Shown here: positions 20,233-31,100 of the stretch, piece after piece
Layout of the letters: each line of letters begins with the position of its first letter
How positions within the stretch are numbered: position 1 is the first letter of the stretch
Assembly (NCBI RefSeq): GCF_026151205.1
Contig: NW_026971796.1
Coordinates: 1-51,197, forward strand
Length of the DNA stretch: 51,197 nt
From: Bolinopsis microptera
Lineage: Eukaryota; Ctenophora; Tentaculata; Lobata; Bolinopsidae
Reading direction: 5' to 3'
The notes under the pieces: generated by a model
What the model saw: only the letters and a program-made list of their open reading frames with translations
Database searches by the model: none
Told to the model about the DNA's origin: nothing
Program-made: the position numbers and the translations under genes

Positions 20233-23232
20233 TCATGAGATATTTATTCCCTTTCTCTTGGCAACACACGGATTTTTATGTAAATATTGAACTTGTTGCT
20301 TCTTCTTTTCGATATAATTTACACCCTCTATTTTAGCTAAAACTATATTTGACACTTCCCAAAAGTTGCCTGTGTCTACTAAATTATTAGTCTTTTTAAA
20401 TTCTTCTAGATTAATTTTAAAATCAATAACAGACACTGAATTTCTAACAAAAGATGGCAATTTATTCCAAAAGCTGATAACACGCTCTGATAAAAAATTA
20501 TTAGACAAGGTTTTAATATTTCTATCAATATTGTTAGATTTAGTGCTAACAATTTTATCTCCCGATCTACTTAAATTGAAAATATCTTTTCCATACTCAA
20601 CCAATCCATTTACAATTTTGTAGGCTTCAATCAAATCTCCTCTAACCCGTCTCTCTGCGAGTGTTGTAATCTGTAAGGCATCCAACCTTTCACTGTAAGG
20701 TAGTGTTCCAATATCATCAATAAGGCGTGTGAACCTTCTCTGGACATTTTCCAGTTCAATGATAGTAGCCCAATTCCCATGGCAGGCAGGTGGAGACCAC
20801 AACTGAGCACAATACTCCAAGTGGGGTCTTATTATAGTTTTATAAACATTTCTCATAACGTTAAGTTCTCTTATAATGAGATTCCTTGTAACCCATGCAA
20901 TCATACTGTTTGCTTTACTAATACAACTTTTAATATGTTTCGACCATTTCAAATCTGAAGAAGTTAAAACTCCAAGATCTTTCTCTGCTTCAATACATTC
21001 AAGTGTAACACCACTAAATACATATTCTTGAAGGGGATTTTCGTTAAATGGAACATGCATTATTTTGCATTTGCTAGGATTAAACTTTAACAGCCACACA
21101 TTTTGCCAGTTTTGCAAGCTTTCTAACATATTGAAAGTGCTTTCAGTGTCATTGGCATCCATAATAACTTTAAGATCATCTGCAAACAGTTTTGATATAC
21201 CATTAATACAATCAGGCAAGTCATTGATAAAAATGACAAACAATAAAGGACCTAAAACAGACCCTTGTGGGACGCCTGATAAAACATCACGAAGGTAGGA
21301 ATATGCTCCACCAACAAATGTCTTAAATCTTCTTCCAGATAAAAAGTCTTTCACAATATCTAAAGTGTTGCCACTTATACCCAAATTTCTCATTTTTGTA
21401 AGTAGTCTATGATGTGGAACACTGTCAAATGCTTTACAAAAATCTAAGTAAAACAAATCTACGGGTGCACCATCTTCTAATAGTTCGATGATACATTCTA
21501 CACTCTCTAATAGATTAGATAAACAAGATTTACCTTCTACAAATCCATGCTGGTTTGGATTTATCTTTTTACTAACAAAACTCATAATATGCCTCCTTAC
21601 TAATTTTTCATATAATTTACATAAAATGCATGTAAGTGACACTGGTCTGTAATTTAGGGCATCTTTCCGACTACCCTTTTTATAAAGAGATGTAACATTT
21701 GCTGTCTTCCACTGTTCTGGAATTTTTCCACTTGAAGCACATGTTTGAAATAATTTAGTCACAGCAGAAACAAAACTTGAATTATGTTCAAGTTCTTTTA
21801 ATAATTTAGGATGAATGCCATCTGGCCCTTTACTTTTACTAATATTAATTCTTTTCAGTTCTCTGCCAACATCATCCATTGTTATCTCAATATTTTCAAT
21901 GTGTAACTCATCTGCAATAAAATAACATTCTCTGTTCAAAGGTCCATCTGGTTCTTTGACAAAAACTGAAGCAAAAGCATCAGCCAATACTTCGGCAGTT
22001 TCAAAATTACTTTTGGTCAAAGATCCGTCCGGTTTTTCCAGGGATGATACACAACTTTTTAACACTCTTTTCCCTCTTAAATATGCATAAAATGGCTTCG
22101 TATTATATTTCATACACTGTGTAATTTTTCTTTCATAATTAACTTTACACTTAAATGACTTACTATCAAACTGTCCTTGTTGGTTCAGTGCAACATTAAG
22201 ATTTTCAGAAGAAGGGTTATTATCAAAAATATACCAACATTTATCTGTCTTTTTCCTGCATCTTTTTAGGGATGAATTTGCCCAAGGCTCACATTTAAAG
22301 TTCTTTTCCGTCGGAACTATATCAGATACTAAGTTAAGCTTTGAGTGTAACTCACTCCACATATCTTCAGAAGTTAAAGTACCCTCACTAAAAGACCAGT
22401 CAATTTCAGCTGATCTGTGTAACAATTCTTTGCCAGAGACTTTTCCCCATAACCTTCTAGGCTCCTTTGCAGCCTCATCATCTTGCTTACTGTTACTAAG
22501 ACTTAGATTTAATTCTACATTAAAACAAACATGATCGCTCTTTCCCAAGGGGGAGACAATCATTACTTCATTGACAATAGCTTCGTTTGTAGAGAGAACC
22601 TGATCTAGTGTACTCTCTTGAAGTTTACCGCTGACAACTCTACGTCTGGTAACTTCATCTGTGATATACCAAACCAAGCCATTGTCTTGTACACATTCCA
22701 TAAAATTCTTTTCTATAATTAAACCCTTGTTACTTGTTCCTAAAGGAGCATTAACAGTTCCACTAAGCCAAGATACATTTGGTAAATTTAAATCTCCAAC
22801 TAGGATTGATTCAACATTAAAAACAGCTAGTTTTGCAATCATTTTGGTCATTGCATTGTTCTGCGCTTTAGAAAGAGACATTGATCTATAAATACATGCA
22901 ATATTTACCCTACCAATGTTGCTATCGAATTCAACAGCAATCGAATCAGTGACCCTAAACCAATCTATGACAACTGGGTTCAAAGAGTCTTTAATATAAA
23001 TAATACAGCCTCCACCACTACTAACAGAACTTTCTCCTACTTCTTCCTTAACTGTAAAATCTCTATCTTTTCTAAATATTTTGAAACCAGGTATGCTAAT
23101 TTCAGCATCAATAATTTCATTGTTAAAATGAGTTTCATTTATGCAAACAATGTCAGACTGGTACAGCGAAACAGCATTTCTCAATTCACAAAACTTATTA
23201 TATAACTATTACTGTTACTATAAAACAATTTA
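20233..23232 (-). pseudogene. LINE ORF2: APE endonuclease-reverse transcriptase, frameshifted near its start
   Basis: The open part (from 23184, 983 residues) has endonuclease motifs (CINETHF, LVGDLNLPNVSW, STLDQVLS, GKSDHVCF). It also has a reverse transcriptase (NYRPVSLTC, LDFCKAFDSVPH, GVPQGSVLGPLLFVIFINDL, FADD at about 667) and a C-terminal WNKLPSFVRNS tail. Upstream, another frame reads KEYLNLKLFYSNSNS, then the first frame resumes at YNKFCEL. Joining them needs one extra base in an AA pair at about 23204-23205. The stretch matches the NARSL-NK--EL start of CR1-type endonucleases. I read this as a one-base deletion in an otherwise intact gene, or a sequencing error. Confidence 0.85.
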
Positions 23233-23236
23233 AGGT

Positions 23237-23959
23237 TTAGGTATTCTTTATCTTTGCTTTCTCTGCAAGTCGCTTTCTCCGTTCCTGTCTCACAAAAAAT
23301 TGGACGTCTCTGTCAGCTCTGTTCAGATCCTGATTGATCCAATAAACTTCTTTCTCTGCTTTTTCAGAATCCACTTCTATCTTCCAACCTTTACCATAGT
23401 TACTCCAATGCAATGCAGCCTCTTTTGATTTTAGTTTTACAATCAGCGGTCTAGGTTGATGTTCCCTGCTTTCACCAGATTCAGTTAATTTACCTGCCCG
23501 GAAACAGGACACAATCACGTCTTCTTCCATGCCACAGGTTTCATGTAAAAACTTGAGATCATTGCTTTGAGATCTGTTCTCTTTGATAGCCATTTCGGGA
23601 ACGTGTCTGATGATCACATTACATTCTCTTTTGATCCGTTGGATCTTGTCAGCATCAATCTGTTGGACTGTTGCCTTCACTAATTGAGTTGGTGGCTTGT
23701 CACTAATAGTTGCCTGGAGGTCAACCTTCGCTGCATCAACGTAGCTCTTCACTTTTGAAGATGATTCATTGACTATATCTTTTTTGACAGCAGCCATTGC
23801 TGTTGGTAACTCGTTCTGCAGACTGTTTTTAACAGCATTGGTAACCGTTTCATTAATGGTTTCACTCAACTTAATCAGCACTGTTGTCGCATTGACAATG
23901 CAGTGTGGACACTTATATTGTTTGATCAAATGCACCTGATCCTTGTCAAGTCCTGTCAA
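23237..23959 (-). CDS. LINE ORF1, 5'-damaged: PHD remnant, coiled coil and RRM-like domain
   Basis: About 240 residues. The start keeps only the end of a PHD-like finger (YKCPHC near residue 16). A long helical stretch follows (residues 30-100), then an RRM-like region from RECNVIIRHVPE to about 200 and a basic tail ending QERRKRLAEKAKIKN. Such ORF1 proteins bind LINE RNA and form trimers or oligomers. No in-frame ATG opens it. A 10-bp duplication (ACAGGACTTG twice) and a TGA lie just upstream, so the N-terminus is probably lost. It ends about 50 bases before the ORF2 endonuclease reading resumes. Confidence 0.7.
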   Translation of the reverse strand: MTGLDKDQVHLIKQYKCPHCIVNATTVLIKLSETINETVTNAVKNSLQNELPTAMAAVKKDIVNESSSKVKSYVDAAKVDLQATISDKPPTQLVKATVQQIDADKIQRIKRECNVIIRHVPEMAIKENRSQSNDLKFLHETCGMEEDVIVSCFRAGKLTESGESREHQPRPLIVKLKSKEAALHWSNYGKGWKIEVDSEKAEKEVYWINQDLNRADRDVQFFVRQERRKRLAEKAKIKNT

Positions 23960-24299
23960 GTCCTGTCAGTTAGTGATATATATAAAATTATTCAAACAAT
24001 ATACACATAATAATATAGCAATGACCCTATATAAAATCAACCCTTTTAAGAATTCAAAAAATTCCCTTAACAATTAAAAATTACCCTTGGCCTTGTGGCT
24101 CCAAGTTAAGATCTAGACTGTTTATATCAACAATGTTTTTTCTCGCACCTCTGTCTCCACGGAGAGAAATCACTGTTGTTCTGAGAATTTCAAAGCGAGT
24201 GATGATTAGTGATGATGTTATGTCATAATTTTTATTTAACTTTACTTTACTTTCACGAATTATTTTTAACAAAGTTAGTTAGTTAATTCAGTATACTAC

Positions 24300-24945
24300 A
24301 AACTGTTGCTGCTAGATCAAAGACTCATAGATTTACCACAAATGAGACTGATTTCTTTGCCCAAAGGGTCTTGCGCTATTGGAACAGTCTACCACCACTT
24401 GTGAAAGCTAGTGAGTTGGTTACTGGTTTCAAGAGGGGATTAGATGCCTTTCGGCTTCATGAATATCGAGCTAATAAGCTTGGTCATCACTGGGAACTTT
24501 CATATGATATATTTGATAGAACTGATGTTACTGTAGCTCACTGGAGTAATTATGTAAATTATATGAAAGATAATCCAATAATAGCTAAGAGGACACAGTA
24601 ATTTATTGACACTCACAGCTATAATTTTAATCATTGAATCAGTATTTTTATCTGTGCTCTGCGTAATGCATCACATGAATCAGTTTTTAATCTATTAACT
24701 TATTACACATTTGTGCTCTGCTTTAGCATCACTTGACTATTTAAAAAATTGTTTGTTCAGGCCATGACCTTATAGTCAGCCGATTGGCCATTGCTATATT
24801 ATGTGTATATTCTTTGAATATTCTTTTCCAAAAATAATAGCTGAGAGGAAGAAGGTCAATTTAAAAGGCCAATTTTAAAAGAATGTTTAAAACTAGTGAT
24901 GTTTATGTCATTATTCTTAATCTAATCTAATCTATCTAGTTTATT
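24300..24945 (+). pseudogene. 5'-truncated CR1/L2-like LINE (C-terminal end of ORF2 plus 3' tail)
   Basis: The open reading to the stop at 24601 contains RVLRYWNSLPPLVKASELVTGF, the polymerase tail block of this LINE group (compare RVISFWNKLPSFVRNS in the larger element). The 3' end (24885-24940) matches the larger element's tail, including TGTTTAAAACTAGTGATG and the ATTCTTAATCTAATCTAATC repeat. It is on the opposite strand from the larger element. It is a dead-on-arrival insertion. Confidence 0.8.
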
Positions 24946-25639
24946 AAACGTAAAGTTTAAGTCGAGGGTTGAAATACACATGCCTCTTGAAGCCATTTTC
25001 AAAAACTATAAACATAGTTTTCAAGAGGTCATAAAGTAAAGTAAAGTAAAACCGATGATTTTTGTAGAGCAAATCGCACTTTTCGATCTATTAATTAGAT
25101 CGCAGTGCTCACGGCCTGTACTGCGTGAACGACAGAAATATGTTTTAAATTATTTTGCTTCTGAAATTTTGGCTCTAGTAATTAAGAAATGCGACATGTA
25201 ATTGTAAGATAACAATTAAATAGATCCTGTGCGCGGCGCCTACAGCTGACCTACGAATTTCTGAACAATTGAAAATTGTGGCTGTGTGCGCGGCGTACTG
25301 TATATGTGTTTGAAATTGAAATTTGAATTTATTTATGAATATAACATTATGTATTGATTGTTTTGTGGTAAATAAAAAATTTTTCTTTCCTAAAAAAATT
25401 TTTCTTTCCTACTCGATCGCGCTGCGCATTTAATAATGTTGAATGCAATCAATAAGTGAAACAATGCATCACTGGGCCAATACTTAACTCAATGGGCCGC
25501 GCTTTCACATAGCCATGTGTATACCGATACGCGTACTGCGTGACCAATGACGCGCTTGTTTCACAAGTTGAATATACCTTTTTGCCGCCTCCGGCGGTCG
25601 CGCGCTACTGCAAGCGAGAGGGCTCTGGTTAGAGCAAGG

Positions 25640-25930
25640 CCGCGCTCAGCCTGTCATTCCGCCGAATCTCTATTCGGTTGTTGTTTATGAACATAATAGC
25701 CTGAGGTCCCCAGGTAATACTAAACGGGTGATACTCGTAAAATATTTGTTTCAAATATTCAAGACTGTCGACGAGTCCAACTCGGCGCGCGTCTTGGTAG
25801 GTTATAAACCTACAAGGCTTACCTGGGGACCCCAGGCTATTATGTTCATAAAGATTCGCTTCGGCGGAGTGACAGGCTGAGCGCCGCCCAGTAACTACAA
25901 GGCCAATACGAGCCTTGTAGTTACTGGGCC
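25640..25930. repeat. Large multi-arm foldback
   Basis: GCTCAGCCTGTCA (25644) pairs with TGACAGGCTGAGC (about 25870-25882), and TTATGAACATAATAGCCTG with its complement on the right arm (about 25830-25851). Inside lie smaller hairpins: CCGAAT/ATTCGG, AATATTTG/CAAATATT and GTAGGTTTATAACCTAC-like. Directly outside the right arm is another perfect hairpin of 17 bp (25888-25904 with 25913-25929). The design recalls the cloverleaf at 5988-6152, but the sequences differ. Confidence 0.8.
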
Positions 25931-26825
25931 GTCAATCAAAATAATTGTTTCTAAACATGTAAAAAATGCTGTTTGTCTCTCCGATCATGGGTAATATACA
26001 TTAATAATGTGTTACCTAGCTTGCTAGTCCATAGTTAGTTACTTGCATTCTCTGTGCCACAGGGATGCCATAGTTGATATTGTATCACGTCGTGACCCCC
26101 ATCGTCGTTTCACTATAGAGTTTCAAGCTGTAGAGTTTCTACGATACAGGGGGAGCTGCGCACTCGTGCGCAGCGGGTCATATAACGTATGACAAAGTTA
26201 ATAGTGCAAAGAAACATATATAATAGTTATAACTGCATTGCTAACTGCTGCTGACTGTTGCTGACTGCTGCTAACTAGACTGTTCATGTTGATTGACGAT
26301 GTCAACCCATCAAGATCGTTGCAAATAGTTTAAAAAGTGTTCAAAATTAGGAATATTTTGTAAAATGCGCTTATTTATTTCATTTTTGGTACTTTAATGT
26401 TTTGTCATCAAAAGATTGTTTCAAAAATATTATAAAATATGACTAATTTAAATAAAAACAATTCAGTTATGGCTGAGAAATGATTTCAAAATAAAACTAT
26501 ACAACCAAAATTTTAGTCGCGCCGCGCATATTTTCGTCGATTTATTAAAATCGAGCGCTAAAGCAAATAATGTCACATTTTTACACTAAATAATTACCTT
26601 GAAACTGTTTTCTAAAACATCTTTGGCCCCAATTTGAATATTGTTTCGGTGTTTAATTTGATTATTAGCTGTTTTCATGTATTCACATTGATATGATATG
26701 GAGTACTCATCCATAGTAATTTTCATCGTTTTTATCGCATGCCTTATCACTTATCCCTAAAATGTCGTCTCTACATATACGTTTTTATCGTCACCATGCT
26801 TTATTTATTCGTGATTGGTTGATAC

Positions 26826-27470
26826 TGAGAAGCTTCTATTTAAAAATATTCCAAAATCTCTTTTATATTCTGATGATTTTCCGTTTATCAAAGCTTTCTT
26901 TGGGAATAGAACTTTGAGTACCTCAATCGTGTCTTGTGCCATCTTCTGTGACCTTGTAAGATGGTCATGGAAGAAAAATTCAGTCAAAACAGTGAAATTT
27001 GGGTCGTGGAAAGCTGAAATTCGAATATGTCTTACTGGTAGGACATATTCAAAATTTTCATTGCATCAACGTTTTCTCCAGACGTACTGATTCCGGTACC
27101 CTGATGGCATCTTGTGTCACTCTCACCGACTTCACTGAATGGTCACTGGTCAACATTTCAGTAAAAACCACGAAATTTCTATCAAGGGGACGACAGAAAA
27201 GCTACTCTTCAAAAATCCTCCAAAATCTCTTTTGAGAAGCTTCTATTTAAAAATATTCCAAAATCTCTTTTATATTCTGATGATTTTCCGTTTATCAAAG
27301 CTTTCTTTGGGAATAGAGCTTTGAGTACCTCAATCGTGTCTTTTGCCATCTTCTGTGACCTTGTAAGATGGTCATTGAAGAAAAATTCAGTCAAAACAGT
27401 GAAATTTGGGTCGCAGAAAGCTGAAATTCGAATATGTCCTACCGGTAAGGCATATCCAAAATTTTCAGTG
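26826..27470. repeat. Local direct duplication (about 235 bp, offset 407 bp) with a degenerate third copy
   Basis: 26826-27060 and 27233-27467 are about 95 percent alike. The DNA between them is a more diverged relative. On the minus strand both good copies keep a 50-codon open reading with mostly conservative changes (TRSQKMAQDTIEVLK against TRSQKMAKDTIEVLK). It could be a decayed coding repeat, but I do not recognise the protein. Confidence 0.7.
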
Positions 27471-27802
27471 GGAATCATAGCTTTAGTACCTCAAAATTTT
27501 CGTTGCGAATATTTTCTGCCATACAAACGTTCCGCGACGAAAATGTTCGTCTCCGCTTGAACCAGTAAAAATGTAGAATGACCAAACTTTATAGTAATAA
27601 TAAGATATTATCGTTTGTTAAATGATATTGTGATATGGTTAAATTATTCGATCATAGATTGTTTATGATTAATCTAATTTAATAATTAATCTAAGCATCT
27701 GTCACGTGTTATGAAATGACAGATGAAGAACATGAAGAGCCAGCGAGTCAAAGTTAGTACAACTTCTGCCATGATTTATAAATGATTGATAATTTATTTA
27801 TA

Positions 27803-27840
27803 ATTGATTTACAATTGATTTACAATTGATTTACAATTGA
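27803..27840. repeat. 11-bp minisatellite
   Basis: GATTTACAATT is repeated three times in a row, with partial units on either side. Confidence 0.85.
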
Positions 27841-28124
27841 CATAATTAATGCTATCAACCTGGGGGCAACATACTTATAATAGACTAGAACAGTAAAATA
27901 GAAGTAAGTAAATAGAATTTCTAAGTCATGCTTCTGACCAGTTCTTGATCTTATACAATACACTAGCTTGAATAATGAACTACTCTGAGGCATGATACAT
28001 GAACATTGAACAATGAATGGAAATCTGAGAACAGTGAGTTTAACTGAACAGCCAAGCTGCTGTGTCGACTCTGCAAACAATTGAACATTCTAAATGATAA
28101 TGATACAAACACATATCTTTTCAG

Positions 28125-31100
28125 CACCAGAAATCGTGCCCAGTGGCAGTACAGAGCCTCCTCGTGTTGCTTTTACTCTTCAAGGCGCTGTCGCCTCCAG
28201 CGACCACTCCCACTTCCACCACCACGTCTTCAGACACCGCACTGAGGTGAGTTACCTTAAAGTTACCTTAAAGTTACCTTGAAGTTACCTTAAAGTTACC
28301 TTGAAGTTACCTTAAAGTTACCTTGAAGTTACCTTAAAGTTACCTTAAAGTTACCTTAAAGTTACCTTAAAATTACCTTAAAGTTACCTTAAAGTTACCT
28401 TAAAGTTACATTAAAGTTACATTAAAGTTACCTTAAAGTTACCTAAAAAGTTACCTAAAATCGTTGACGTTCAGTTTGTAAATTATAAATTGTCCGAAAT
28501 TTGCACTTTAGTACCTAAAGATTTTAACTTTTACACCATTGCTTATATTTGAGATTAGCATTTAGGTCTTGGATGTCTGGAGAATAAGCGAAATTAATTT
28601 TCATTATAATTTTACATGCATTTTGCGCTAAAACATTAGTATTACTCAGATTCGCTACATAATATACCCCAATATACCCCCTTATATTTGAATACTTAGT
28701 AAGTAGTACTCAGATTCGCTACATACCCCCTTATATTTGAATACTTAGTAATAAGTAGTGTGACCATTTTGCACCACTCACCACCGTCTTGTAAACTGAT
28801 ATTTGTAAACTTTTAATATCTAACTAACACCTGTACTACATTACTACGTACCAGTTACTACATAACTACATAGCACAGACCGCAACATACCTTATAGGTT
28901 ACATGTTAACTTAAGAAATGCTCATGTCTGGGATTCATAATATAAGCATGATTACTGATTTAAGGTACCAGTAGTACCGTTCACGCTCTACTTATGTACC
29001 AATGTAACTTATATAACTTAATATGTTATAACTTATGTAATTAGATAATTTATAAGTTGATACTATTTGTGTTTGTTTACAGAGTCAAGATAAACCAGTC
29101 CGGTTTAAAGACAGCAGAGCAAACGAACAAGCAGAGAAGCTGCGTGAGAAGTTGCGCGAGCGCCAGCTCAGTGGGGCTGCTCAGAATGATGCGCCTGAAA
29201 CAATTCTTGTTCCCTGCCACGTTAGTCCTTTTTTACTGGCCGATTAATTTTACCATATTGGTTGGTCCTAGTTGTGCTACAATAATCAAGATGATGTATC
29301 ACTACAGAATTCTGTGTACTATCTAAAAACGCTGAAGTAATCATAAGTACTTTAAAAACGTTTTTCCAGTACATTTAGAAATTTAATGCGTTTTCAAAAT
29401 TTATTTTAACAACCGCAGGGAACCTGCAAATTCAAACAGGGCAGCGGAGAAGCTGGGGCATCTGAAGACACTGAAGTTTTTGATGATGATGCGGACGAGA
29501 TTCTACAGCAGCTTTTATCAAACATCACATCACTTAGCGTCGGTCAGTTGGATTATCTCTCTTTACTTTCACTTTCACTTTCACTAGGTTGGATCATCTC
29601 TCTTTGAATACCACGTGTCTTTACATCACACACCACGTGACACATTTCCTCTCAGGCAGTATATCAGGGGACAGCGCGGTTGTTTCTTGGGACGAGCTGG
29701 ATATAGAAGGATGTGTTTATTCTCTAAACCTGACCACTGGGCGCAATACATCTGTTATAGAGGAAGTGGAAACTCCGCACATTTTGTCAGATTTAGTTCC
29801 TGGTACTCAGTATTCTGTTTGGTAAGTCTCCCACGGATTTTGGGGATAGAACAATGCTGCTGTAAATGGAGGTTTACAATAATTTGAAATTTGAAATAAA
29901 GCGGGGTTTGTAGTATATCAGTGTTTTATTGTACTCAATTAACAATATAATCTTGAATAGGTAAATCTCATCCTCACCCCCACTAATAGCAACTACCCAC
30001 AGTGTAAACGCAGTTTGTGGCAGTATAACTGGAGCAGCCAGCTCCCCACAAGAGTTCACCACCCTCTCCACCTCACCCTCTAAACCACAGCCTCCTCGAC
30101 CTGGGGGTGCTACTAAATCCTCTCTCAACGTCAAGTGGAACGTTAGTAACCGTCACGTGGTGTGACGTCATGTCACGTGTTACTTTAATACAGACAAATT
30201 CTAACGTCGACACAACGAGCTTACAAAGAATTTACATTTTACAACCCTTCTAAAGTCCATTATGTGTCCTCAACTGTGTCCTCAACTGTGTCCTCAACTG
30301 TGTCCTCAACTGATAATAACCAACTTGTCCCACCAGACTACAGCTAATAACGGGTGTGCAATAACCCACTACATCCTCTACTGGGACGAAGGGGGAGGAG
30401 AGTGGAGGGAGCTGGTTAGGTGTTACGAGAGACAATACAAAATAACAGGACTCAAGCCGGGGACTGAGTACAATTTCTCTGTGTCTGCTGTTAACGAGAT
30501 GGGGGAGAGGTGAGTTACTTGTCACGTGGTGTGACGTCATATTCATGTCACGTGGTGTGACCTTGCACTAATTGTTTTATGTTTCCATATTTCTGCGAAA
30601 CATTTAAATTCAAGTTATTTATTTTAAACGTACTGTTCGATTTATAGTTTTCCCCTGAAAAAATAACTATCACGTGTTATAACGTCACACTACACGTATT
30701 ATGACGTCACACTTTATTTCAGTGAGAGGAGTGAGACAGGAACTTGTCGTACTGGATTTGGAGTTCCCAATCCTCCTACCTGTATCTACCTGGGACAAGC
30801 TTCAGAGACTTCTCTAACTATTTGCTGGAGTCCTCCTAATGATAACGGAGGAGGTTAGATACTAGATAGTTATCTTCTTTAATTTACTATTAACTTAAAT
30901 AAAAATAGAGTTAAGTGCAGTGTTATGATGTACATCTGCCGTTTCCTGTGGAGCTGATTGTGAAACAGTTTTTTGAAATTTATTAAATCTGGGGCTGTAG
31001 ATTATTGCACAATCCTCTGCTCTGAGTAACTATAGGATTTAACTGGTAACTGTGCATTGTGCAATGATACTGATTGGGGGGTCTTTAACCAAGTTAAGTG

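Larger units (their letters stand above)
20010..24194 (-). mobile_element. CR1/L2-like non-LTR retrotransposon, nearly full length
   Basis: On the minus strand: leader, ORF1 (23959-23237), ORF2 (about 23232-20233), and a 3' region ending in a TCTAA-type microsatellite tail (20010-20035). Just inside the tail is a perfect hairpin, CTGTGAA with TTCACAG (20095-20111). AGTGATGATTAGT occurs at both borders (about 19997-20009 and 24196-24208) and is a candidate 13-bp target duplication, though its composition is simple. ORF2 is broken near its start. Confidence 0.7.
24946..28124. other. Region upstream of the FNDC3-like exons; repeats only
   Basis: It holds the foldback at 25560-25930, the duplication at 26826-27470 and the minisatellite at 27803-27840, described separately. 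The missing 5' exons of the FNDC3-like gene should lie here or beyond, but I could not identify a Pro-rich coding exon with good splice sites. No tRNA or rRNA was recognised. Confidence 0.4.

Noticed and set aside
23960-24194. An intron within the CR1-like LINE leader (CTAAC-TGACAG acceptor)
   Set aside because: The branch-point and acceptor look is tempting, but there is no convincing upstream coding exon with the missing PHD cysteines.
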